From the NCBI GenBank assembly GCA_964629735.1, contig CAZVQX010000018.1:1-15924 (forward strand): DNA of 15,924 nt, given 5' to 3'. Shown here piece after piece: positions 6,734 to 13,610 of this stretch; position 1 is the stretch's first letter, and the number at the start of each line of letters is the position of its first letter. The position numbers and the translations under genes are program-made. The notes beneath the pieces were generated by a model, which saw only the letters and a program-made list of their open reading frames with translations, did not search any database and had not been told where the DNA came from. This DNA comes from CAZVQX01 sp964629735. Lineage in GTDB: Bacteria > Bacillota_I > Bacilli_A > RF39 > UBA660.

Positions 6734-6937
6734 ATGAGTGATAAAGATATTGATAAAGCAATAAACGAATCTGTTGCAAATGTTGATATAGAAAATGAAA
6801 ATTATACATATGAAGAATTAGTAGAAATCAAAGAAACAATTAAGAATAAAGAATCTAACCATATTTTGTTAAGAAAATTAATAAACCTTCATTCAAAAAA
6901 AGTAGTAGGGGAAGAGCTTGATGACCCACAAAAATAA
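6734..6937 (+). CDS. VbhA-like antitoxin of a Fic toxin
   Basis: A 67-residue acidic, helical protein encoded just before and overlapping a Fic-domain gene. This is the arrangement of class I Fic toxin-antitoxin pairs (VbhA-VbhT of Bartonella). VbhA-type antitoxins insert an inhibitory helix with the motif S/T-x-x-x-E-G/N, whose glutamate blocks ATP binding in the Fic active site. Here the aligned segment is A15-N16-V-D-I-E20-N21. The glutamate and following Asn fit, but Asn16 replaces the Ser/Thr. The region after it (LVEIKETIKNKESNHILLRKL) matches the third-helix region of VbhA in character. The start ATG has AAGGAG seven bases upstream. Identification rests on size, gene order and the partial motif. 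Confidence 0.75.
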   Translation: MSDKDIDKAINESVANVDIENENYTYEELVEIKETIKNKESNHILLRKLINLHSKKVVGEELDDPQK

Positions 6938-7586
6938 ATATATTGATTTTAATGAAGATAATATTTATTGTTATGAAAATACCGAATTATTAAAAAACAA
7001 ATTAAATATTAAAGAAAAACAATTATTAAATGATGTTGAAAGAGGTTATACAACCTTTAAATTATCAAAGTTACATTTAGAAGATCCAAGTGATGTATTT
7101 GACATAAAATTTTATTTGGGGCTTCATGAATATTTATTTGGTGATATATATGATTTTGCAGGTAAAATAAGAACTGTTAATATTAGTAAAAATTCAATTC
7201 CTTTTTGCAGACCAGAATATATATATAAATATTTAAATTATACACTATTAGAAATGAATAGTAATGTCCACAAAATTAAAAATGAAGACGATTTATTAAA
7301 TTTTCTATCTTATTATTATGGTGAGTTAGATATTATTCATCCTTTTCGTGAAGGCAATGGGCGAGTCCAACGAGAGTTTTTTAGGCAATATATGAGTTAT
7401 ATTAATAAAAAAACAAATTTAAAAGGTTATAAATTGGAGTATAGTAATTGGTTAAAGGATGATAAACAACTTTTAATTGAAGGTTGTATTGTAAGTGCTC
7501 GTTATGGTGATACTGCAATTTTAAAAGAAGTCTTATCTAAGTCTCTTGTTAATGAATTGGAGATAACAAAAAATAAAACAATATAA
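6921..7586 (+). CDS. Fic/DOC family protein, probable AMP-transferase toxin
   Basis: Fic enzymes usually transfer AMP from ATP to a hydroxyl side chain; FicT toxins of the VbhT class modify DNA gyrase and topoisomerase IV. This 221-residue protein has the complete active-site motif HPFREGNGRVQR at residues 140-151, with catalytic H140, metal-binding E144 and the anion-hole/phosphate residues G145-N146-G147-R148 and R151. Upstream is the usual fold signature LHEYLFGDIYDFAGKIRTVNIS (about 68-89) and the substrate-flap stretch IPFCRPEYI (93-101). I chose ATG 6921 with GGGGA eight bases upstream; TTG at 6918 is an alternative. The start lies inside the antitoxin gene (17-base overlap). The protein lacks its own N- or C-terminal inhibitory helix motif, which fits inhibition in trans. 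The true target is not shown by sequence. Confidence 0.9.
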   Translation: MTHKNKYIDFNEDNIYCYENTELLKNKLNIKEKQLLNDVERGYTTFKLSKLHLEDPSDVFDIKFYLGLHEYLFGDIYDFAGKIRTVNISKNSIPFCRPEYIYKYLNYTLLEMNSNVHKIKNEDDLLNFLSYYYGELDIIHPFREGNGRVQREFFRQYMSYINKKTNLKGYKLEYSNWLKDDKQLLIEGCIVSARYGDTAILKEVLSKSLVNELEITKNKTI

Positions 7587-7598
7587 GGAGTATGATAG

Positions 7599-8282
7599 AT
7601 GATAAATAATAAAGAAATTTTAAATTTGATAAATGAATATGAAAAAGAGTTTTCAATTAATAATTATAATGGTGATTTAACAAAAACTTCATCTTATACA
7701 TATTTACGAGGAAAAATACCTATTTTCTTATCAGCGCCACATTCTGTTAGACATTATCGCAACAAAAAACTAAAAAAACCAGAAGTATATACAGGTGCGC
7801 TTGTAAAAATGTTGCATTATATAACCGGTTGTCATGTTATATATAAAAATAAAAATGACGGTTTTGATCCGAATTATTGTAATTCAAATAATGATGGCGG
7901 CTATAAAAATAAAATAATACAAGTTATAGAAGATGAGGACATTAAAATGTTTATAGATGTTCATGGGATGTCTATAAATAAATTTTTAGATATTGATATA
8001 GGAACTGATTTTAAAAAAACTATAAATCATAATTATTCAATAACTGAAATATTAAAAATTTTTTTTGAAAAAGAAGGTATTTTGAATGTTGGTTTTGATC
8101 AAATTTTCACCGCCCAGTCTAATAATACAATTACTAAAAACACATCACTTAGCACTGGAATTCCTTGTGTTCAAATTGAAATAAATAGATTTTATCGTGA
8201 TGCTAAAAATAATGATAACATAATAAAATTAGTTAATATTTTTATTAATATTATTAATTATTTTAATAGTAATAATTTGTAA
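7599..8282 (+). CDS. N-formylglutamate amidohydrolase-like metallohydrolase
   Basis: A 227-residue cytoplasmic protein with no signal peptide. Motifs resembling the N-formylglutamate amidohydrolase superfamily (relatives of M14 carboxypeptidases) are SAPHS (45-49), E62 in a PEVYTGALVK helix, DPNYC (90-94), DVHGM (120-124) and QIEINRFYR (192-200). By analogy H48, E62 and H122 could bind zinc and E194 could be the general base; this is inference. N-formylglutamate hydrolase itself acts in histidine breakdown, but no hut gene is nearby, so another amide or ester substrate is plausible. The AAGGAG site overlaps the Fic stop codon and the gap to Fic is only 12 bases, so the gene is very likely co-transcribed with the antitoxin and Fic. 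The C-terminus is Asn/Ile-rich. No clear terminator follows. Confidence 0.65.
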   Translation: MINNKEILNLINEYEKEFSINNYNGDLTKTSSYTYLRGKIPIFLSAPHSVRHYRNKKLKKPEVYTGALVKMLHYITGCHVIYKNKNDGFDPNYCNSNNDGGYKNKIIQVIEDEDIKMFIDVHGMSINKFLDIDIGTDFKKTINHNYSITEILKIFFEKEGILNVGFDQIFTAQSNNTITKNTSLSTGIPCVQIEINRFYRDAKNNDNIIKLVNIFINIINYFNSNNL

Positions 8283-8344
8283 AAAAAATAATATTTTGTA
8301 TTTATAAAATTTTTTGTTAAAAGACATTAATATTGCTTTCTCTC

Positions 8345-8373
8345 TTATCATTTCAACTTTTTTATGTTATCAT
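8345..8373 (+). promoter_or_regulatory. Promoter of the pcrA-galU-ligA operon
   Basis: TTATCA (8345-8350) and TATCAT (8368-8373) are 17 bases apart. The TGT just before the -10 makes it an extended -10 element. Transcription would start near 8380, only about 9 bases before the pcrA ATG, with AGGTGG at 8379-8384 as the ribosome binding site. Confidence 0.55.
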
Positions 8374-8388
8374 TAAATAGGTGGTAAC

Positions 8389-10473
8389 ATGGATTTAAGT
8401 ACATTAAATGAACAACAAAGAAAGGCTGTCATTACAACAGAAGGGCCGTTATTAGTAATAGCTGGTGCTGGTAGTGGTAAGACTAAAGTTTTGACAACTC
8501 GTATTGTCTACTTAATAAAAGAAAAAGATGTTGATCCATCTTCAATCTTGGCGATAACTTTTACTAATAAGGCAGCGTCAGAAATGAAAACAAGAGTTTT
8601 AAAAATGTTAGGTGAATTAGCACATAAAATTCAAATTTCAACCTTTCATTCTTTTGGATTATTAATTATTCGTGAAAATTATGATTTTTTAGGATATGCT
8701 AAAAATTTTACAATATTAGATAATGATGATTCTATTACTCTAATAAGAAAAATAATGAAGGATTTAAATATTGATTATAATCAATATAATCCTCGTTCAA
8801 TAAAAAATATAATTAGTAGTAATAAAAATGAATTAATAGATGCCATATCTTATGAAAAATATGCATATACAGAATTTGATAAAATTGTTTTGAGAATATA
8901 TCGTGCTTATGAGGAAAAATTAAAAAAAGGTAATTCATTAGATTTTGATGATTTGTTAATGTTACCAATTGTTTTATTTGAAAAGCATCCTGAAATTTTA
9001 ACGCACTATCAAGAGCGTTTTAAATATATTTTAATAGATGAGTATCAAGATACAAATGAGGCTCAGTATAAACTAACTAAAATGATAAGTGCAAAGCATC
9101 AAAATTTATGTGTTGTGGGCGATGAATCACAATCAATTTATTCTTTTCGTGGTGCCAATTTTCGCAATATTTTAAAATTTGAAAAAGATTATAAAAAAAC
9201 TCAAACAATTCTTTTAGAAAGAAATTATCGTTCTACTCAAATGATATTAAATGTTGCTAATGATATTATTAAAAATAATAAACAAAGAAAAGAAAAAAAG
9301 TTGTGGACTGATAATGATATAGGTAGTAAGGTTGTTTATAAGCAAGCCTGGAATGAAACTGATGAAGCTTCTTATGTAGTTGATGAAATTAAAAAGTTGC
9401 TGGAACAAGGGGTTAATAGAAGTGATATTGCAATATTATATCGGACAAACGCTCAATCCAGAAAACTAGAGGAAGGCATTTTAAAAGCAAGCATTCCATA
9501 TAAGGTGGTTGGTAGTGTTTACTTTTATAACCGTAAAGAAATAAAAGATTTAATTGCTTATTTAAAGGTTATTTACAATGAAAAAGATAATATTAATTTA
9601 TTAAGGGTAATTAATGTACCAAGGAGAGGGATTGGTGCTAAAACTATTGAAAAATTAAATACAACAGCACTTGAAAACAATATAACTTTATATGAAGCTA
9701 TTGAAAGTGGTAAAGAATTAGAGTTTAAAAAAATAATAGAAGAAATAAAAATCAGAAGTGAAGATTTAACTCTAACGGAATTAGTGGATTTTGTTTTAGA
9801 AAAATCAGGTATGAGACAATCTTTAAAAAATGATAAAGAATTAGAATCTGAAATAAGACTGGAAAATCTAGAAGAATTTAAAACTATTGCTAAAGAATTT
9901 GAAGAGAGACATGGAGTTATATCATTAGAGGAATTTTTATATGAAATTAGTTTAGTTTCTGATGTTACAGAGTATAAAGATACTAATGATCTTTTAACAT
10001 TAATGACAATTCACTCAGCTAAAGGCTTAGAATTTGATTATGTTTTTATTGTCGGATTGGAAGAAAATTTATTCCCACATCGCAATTCAATTGGTGATGA
10101 GGACCAAATTGAGGAAGAAAGAAGACTTTGTTATGTTGCAGTAACACGTGCTAAAAAAAGATTATGGTTGATTAATGCCCGTTCAAGAACGATATATGGC
10201 GAGACGGGGCTTAATATTCCGAGTCGCTTTATTGACGAAATAAATGAAGATAATTTGTTGCTAGAAAGTAATAAGAGTTTTAATTATAATCAAAACTTTA
10301 ATAATATGATAGATAAAAATGCCGAATATGAAATAGGTGATTGTATTATTCATGAACAATTTGGACGTGGATATATTACTAAAATAGAAGGTGATGTTTT
10401 GACTGTTTTATTTAGTAATCAATATGGTATAAAAAAATTAATGAAAGGTCATAAAATGATCAGAAAGGAATGA
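8389..10473 (+). CDS. pcrA: ATP-dependent DNA helicase PcrA (UvrD/Rep superfamily 1)
   Basis: A 694-residue 3'-5' DNA helicase used in repair, recombination control and rolling-circle replication. Motifs in order are: Q-motif LNEQQRKAV (6-14), Walker A AGAGSGKT (25-32), motif Ia ITFTNKAA, motif Ib TFHSFG (85-90), motif II DEYQDTN (217-223), motif III GDESQSIYSFRGA (244-256), motif IV ILYRTNAQSR, motif V TIHSAKGLEFDYVF and motif VI EERRLCYVAVTRAKK. The motif III aromatic that stacks on DNA is Phe rather than the Trp of Geobacillus PcrA. The C-terminus has the Tudor-like module GDCIIHEQFGRGYI that binds RNA polymerase in PcrA. The ATG follows AGGTGG at good spacing. The usual partner pcrB is not upstream. 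It leads an operon ending in ligA. Confidence 0.97.
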   Translation: MDLSTLNEQQRKAVITTEGPLLVIAGAGSGKTKVLTTRIVYLIKEKDVDPSSILAITFTNKAASEMKTRVLKMLGELAHKIQISTFHSFGLLIIRENYDFLGYAKNFTILDNDDSITLIRKIMKDLNIDYNQYNPRSIKNIISSNKNELIDAISYEKYAYTEFDKIVLRIYRAYEEKLKKGNSLDFDDLLMLPIVLFEKHPEILTHYQERFKYILIDEYQDTNEAQYKLTKMISAKHQNLCVVGDESQSIYSFRGANFRNILKFEKDYKKTQTILLERNYRSTQMILNVANDIIKNNKQRKEKKLWTDNDIGSKVVYKQAWNETDEASYVVDEIKKLLEQGVNRSDIAILYRTNAQSRKLEEGILKASIPYKVVGSVYFYNRKEIKDLIAYLKVIYNEKDNINLLRVINVPRRGIGAKTIEKLNTTALENNITLYEAIESGKELEFKKIIEEIKIRSEDLTLTELVDFVLEKSGMRQSLKNDKELESEIRLENLEEFKTIAKEFEERHGVISLEEFLYEISLVSDVTEYKDTNDLLTLMTIHSAKGLEFDYVFIVGLEENLFPHRNSIGDEDQIEEERRLCYVAVTRAKKRLWLINARSRTIYGETGLNIPSRFIDEINEDNLLLESNKSFNYNQNFNNMIDKNAEYEIGDCIIHEQFGRGYITKIEGDVLTVLFSNQYGIKKLMKGHKMIRKE

Positions 10474-10477
10474 TATA

Positions 10478-10642
10478 ATGGATATTTTAAAAAAAGTAAT
10501 TATTCAATTAGATAAGTTAATGGAACCAGTTTATGATTGGATTGTAAAACACTATAATAATCCTTTATTATGGGTTACTTTATTTGTTGCAGGTATATTA
10601 ATATTTCGTTTTACATATGACGCTTTAAATAAGGATAGATAA
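10478..10642 (+). CDS. Small membrane protein of unknown function (54 aa)
   Basis: I do not recognise this gene. It begins at ATG 10478, four bases after the pcrA stop, with AAAGGA at 10464-10469 and good spacing. It ends at TAA 10642, one base before galU. The predicted product has a mixed hydrophobic/charged N-terminal half containing MEPVYDWIVKHY (15-26). One transmembrane helix follows, about residues 29-46 (PLLWVTLFVAGILIFRFT), and the tail is short and charged (NKDR). Codon use matches the neighbours, and the exact fit between two housekeeping genes with its own ribosome binding site argues that it is real. It could be a small membrane anchor or a regulator of an envelope enzyme; the role is unknown. 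Confidence 0.75.
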   Translation: MDILKKVIIQLDKLMEPVYDWIVKHYNNPLLWVTLFVAGILIFRFTYDALNKDR

Positions 10643-10643
10643 A

Positions 10644-11495
10644 ATGAAAAAAATAAAAAAAGCAGTTATTCCAATTGGTGGAATGGGTACAAGATTTTTA
10701 CCAATTACTAAATCGGTTCCTAAAGAAATGTTACCAATAATAGACAAACCTATTATTCATTATATTATAGAGGAAGCTGTTAATAGTGGAATTGAAGAAA
10801 TATTATTAATAACTAGTTCTTATAAAAAGGTGGTTGAAGACTATTTTGATAATAATTATGAATTAGAAAGCAGATTAGAACAAAGTGAAAAATTAAATCA
10901 ATTAAACGTGTTAGAAAAAATCTCGAATATGGCTAAAATATACTATATAAGACAAGGTGAACCGCTTGGAACTGGTCACGCTATTTTAAAAGCTAAAGAA
11001 TTTGTTGGGGATGAACCTTTTGCAATCTTATTTGGTGACAATGTTATTAAAGGTGATATTCCGGCTTTAAAACAGTTGATTGATGTATATGAAAAATATG
11101 ATTGTAATGTTATTGGTGTACAGGATGTACCTAAAGATAAAATTGATCAATATGGGATTATTGAATATGAAAATAATAACAGTTTAAAAATTCAAAGAAT
11201 GATTGAAAAACCATTAGTTGGTTCTGTTGAAAGTAGTAGTGCATCATTAGGCAGGTATATTTTAAAGCCAGAAATATTTTCAAAATTAGAAAATATTCAG
11301 CTGAAAAACGGTGAATATTATTTAACTGATGGTATGGAATTATTGATGAATGAGCAAGATTTTTATGCTTGTCGTTTTGAAGGTGTCTGTTATGATACCG
11401 GTAATCAAGAAGGATATTTAAAAGTAAATATAGCCTATGCATTTGATAATAAGGAATTATTTTTGAAACTCCTTGATTTTATAAAATCACTTTAG
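10644..11495 (+). CDS. galU: UTP--glucose-1-phosphate uridylyltransferase GalU
   Basis: GalU makes UDP-glucose and pyrophosphate from UTP and glucose-1-phosphate in the cytoplasm, supplying glycolipid, teichoic acid or polysaccharide synthesis. The 283-residue length is typical of bacterial GalU/GtaB. The nucleotide-binding opening is GGMGTRFLPITKSVPKEMLP (12-31), with Arg17 and Lys27 at the conserved positions. Later signatures are EPLGTGHAIL, FAILFGDNV (metal-binding Asp), KPLVGSVESSSASLGRYIL and the C-terminal CYDTGNQEGYLKVNI. All key parts are present. It lies one base after the small membrane protein gene and shares its ribosome binding site region (AAGGAT at 10631). Its stop is followed by ligA after 18 bases. 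Its place between pcrA and ligA is unusual. Confidence 0.97.
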   Translation: MKKIKKAVIPIGGMGTRFLPITKSVPKEMLPIIDKPIIHYIIEEAVNSGIEEILLITSSYKKVVEDYFDNNYELESRLEQSEKLNQLNVLEKISNMAKIYYIRQGEPLGTGHAILKAKEFVGDEPFAILFGDNVIKGDIPALKQLIDVYEKYDCNVIGVQDVPKDKIDQYGIIEYENNNSLKIQRMIEKPLVGSVESSSASLGRYILKPEIFSKLENIQLKNGEYYLTDGMELLMNEQDFYACRFEGVCYDTGNQEGYLKVNIAYAFDNKELFLKLLDFIKSL

Positions 11496-11513
11496 AAAGG
11501 TTTATTAAGCGAT

Positions 11514-13493
11514 ATGGATAGAATAAAAGAATTAATAGAGATTATAAACAAAGCTAATTATGATTATTATACTTTAGACAATCCAAGCATTAGCGATCAA
11601 GAATATGATCGTTATATGAATGAATTAATTGAATTAGAACAAAAATATCCCGAGTATGCCTTAGATACTAGCCCAAGTAAACGGGTTGGTGGAAAAATTA
11701 TTGATGAGTTTATAAAAGTTTATCATAAAAGACCAATGTTTAGTTTAAGTAATGTATTTAATGAAAGTGAAATAGTCTCTTTCGATGAGAAAATAAAAAA
11801 AGAAGCTGTTAATCCGAAATATGTTTCCGAACTTAAAATTGATGGCTTGGCTGTGTCCCTTATATATGAGGAAGGAAAATTAGTACAAGGATTAACGAGG
11901 GGAGACGGGATTGTTGGTGAAGATATAACCCATAATATTGTAACTATAAAAACAATACCGCTTGTTTTAAATGAATTAATTGATATTGAAGTTCGTGGTG
12001 AAATATACATGACTAAAGAAGTTTTTAATCAAATTAATATTGAGCGTGAAAAGAATAACTTGCCCCTTCTTTTAAATCCTCGTAATGCAGCAGCAGGGAG
12101 CGTCCGTCAATTAGATTCGAAAATAGCGGCCAGTCGTAGATTATCATGTTTTGTCTATACTTTAATGGATGCACAAAAATTAGGATTTAATAGTCATTAT
12201 GAAACATTACAATTTTTAAAAAAATTAGGTTTTATGGTTAACCCAAATATAAAAAAAATTGATAACATAGACGGTTTATTAGATTATGTTAATTATTGGG
12301 AAAAAAACCGTTCTAGTTTAAATTATGAAATCGACGGTATTGTTATAAAATTAGATAATTTAAATGATCAAGATAAATTAGGTTATACTGCACGTTATCC
12401 AAAGTGGGCGACAGCTTATAAATTTAAAGCTGAAGAAGTAACAACTCGTATTAAAGATATTGTTTTTACAGTTGGTAGAACTGGTCAAATTACCCCTAAT
12501 GCCGTTTTAGAGCCAGTCCGAGTTGCTGGTTCAATCGTGTCAAGAGCAACATTACACAATGAAGATTACATTAAAGAACGAGATATTCGTATTAATGATA
12601 TTGTTGTTGTTAGAAAGGCTGGAGATGTTATTCCAGAAGTTGTTCGGGTTCTTTTTGAACGAAGAGATGTAAACTTAGATAAGTTTATAATGATAAAAAC
12701 ATGTCCAATTTGTGATAGTGAAATTAAACGGCTGGAAAATTTATCTGCATATTACTGTGTAAATGATAATTGTGATGCAAGAAACCAAGAAAAATTAATT
12801 CATTTTGTTAGTAGGAATGCAATGAATATTGAAGGTTTTGGCGAAAAAATAATTGAAGATTTTTATAATATGGGTTATTTAAAAAGCGTTGCTGATTTTT
12901 ATCAATTGAAAAATTTTAAAGAGGAATTGATGAGGCTAGAAGGTTTTGGCGAAAAGAGTATTAATAAATTACTTAAAAATATTGAGTCTAGTAAAAATAA
13001 TTCTCTTGAAAAATTATTATTTGCACTTGGTGTTCGCCATGTAGGTGAAAAGACTTCAAAAGAATTAGCTAAAAATTTTAAAACAATGGAAAATTTAATT
13101 CAAACTAATTATGATGAATTAATTAAAGTTAAAGATATTGGTGATATTATAGCTAATAGTGTAATTGATTATTTTAATAAAAAAGATAATATTAAATTAA
13201 TTAATCAATTAAGGGAATATGGTTTAAATTTCGAATATTTAGATAGTGGTACTATTGAGAACGAATTTTTTAGCAATCAAATATTTGTATTAACTGGTAC
13301 ATTAACTAGTATGGCAAGAGATGTTGCAAAGCAAAAAATCGAAAAATTTGGTGGTTATATTACTAATACAGTTACTAAAAACACAGATGTTTTAATTGTT
13401 GGTGAAAATCCTGGTAGTAAATATGAAAAAGCGTTAAAATTAAATATTACAATTTGGGATGAAGAAGAATTTATTAATAAATTAGAAAATTAG
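11514..13493 (+). CDS. ligA: NAD-dependent DNA ligase LigA
   Basis: Joins nicks during replication and repair using NAD+. The 659-residue length is typical. Domains in order: Ia domain with YDYYTLDNPSISDQEYD (16-32) that binds NMN; adenylation domain with KIDG (108-111), K108 being the AMP-accepting lysine; OB fold after VGRTGQITPNAVLEPV; four-cysteine zinc finger with C397, C400, C415 and C420; helix-hairpin-helix repeats with EGFGEKI and EGFGEKS; and a C-terminal BRCT domain from about residue 585 (VLTGTLTSMARDVAKQKIE). No key residue is missing. An AGAAAGG site overlaps the galU stop, about 14 bases before the ATG, a little long. It is the last gene of the operon, followed by a terminator at 13507. 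Confidence 0.98.
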   Translation: MDRIKELIEIINKANYDYYTLDNPSISDQEYDRYMNELIELEQKYPEYALDTSPSKRVGGKIIDEFIKVYHKRPMFSLSNVFNESEIVSFDEKIKKEAVNPKYVSELKIDGLAVSLIYEEGKLVQGLTRGDGIVGEDITHNIVTIKTIPLVLNELIDIEVRGEIYMTKEVFNQINIEREKNNLPLLLNPRNAAAGSVRQLDSKIAASRRLSCFVYTLMDAQKLGFNSHYETLQFLKKLGFMVNPNIKKIDNIDGLLDYVNYWEKNRSSLNYEIDGIVIKLDNLNDQDKLGYTARYPKWATAYKFKAEEVTTRIKDIVFTVGRTGQITPNAVLEPVRVAGSIVSRATLHNEDYIKERDIRINDIVVVRKAGDVIPEVVRVLFERRDVNLDKFIMIKTCPICDSEIKRLENLSAYYCVNDNCDARNQEKLIHFVSRNAMNIEGFGEKIIEDFYNMGYLKSVADFYQLKNFKEELMRLEGFGEKSINKLLKNIESSKNNSLEKLLFALGVRHVGEKTSKELAKNFKTMENLIQTNYDELIKVKDIGDIIANSVIDYFNKKDNIKLINQLREYGLNFEYLDSGTIENEFFSNQIFVLTGTLTSMARDVAKQKIEKFGGYITNTVTKNTDVLIVGENPGSKYEKALKLNITIWDEEEFINKLEN

Positions 13494-13506
13494 TTTAATG
13501 TGGTTG

Positions 13507-13535
13507 AAGTTTGCTATTAATTTAGTAAACTTTTT
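13507..13535 (+). terminator. Terminator of the pcrA-galU-ligA operon
   Basis: AAGTTTGCTA (13507-13516) pairs with TAGTAAACTT (13523-13532) over 10 bp, including one G-U pair, around a 6-base loop. T residues run from 13531 to 13535. It lies 13 bases after the ligA stop, as expected for an intrinsic terminator. Confidence 0.7.
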
Positions 13536-13554
13536 AAACTTTTAGAAGATAAAA

Positions 13555-13584
13555 TTGCAATAATATCGCAATGTGTGCTATTAT
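13555..13584 (+). promoter_or_regulatory. Promoter of the pilin-Ig repeat gene
   Basis: TTGCAA (13555-13560) and TATTAT (13579-13584) are 18 bases apart, and TGC just before the -10 forms an extended -10 element. A second TATAAT at 13588-13593 lacks a partner -35. GCAAT occurs twice, at 13557-13561 and 13568-13572, one helical turn apart over the -35 region, which could be a binding site. Confidence 0.55.
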
Positions 13585-13610
13585 GTTTATAATAAGTAGA
13601 GGTTGATGGT

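Noticed and set aside
8283..8340. Terminator after the amidohydrolase-like gene
   Set aside because: Only A/T runs and a roughly 5-bp A-T stem are present, too weak to call.
1430..10473. Mycoplasma-type code with TGA as tryptophan
   Set aside because: TGA ends tsaE and pcrA at normal family lengths and tryptophans are TGG, so TGA is a stop.
11158..12010. Two minus-strand open frames over galU and ligA
   Set aside because: Antisense shadows of conserved enzymes; composition is atypical for protein.
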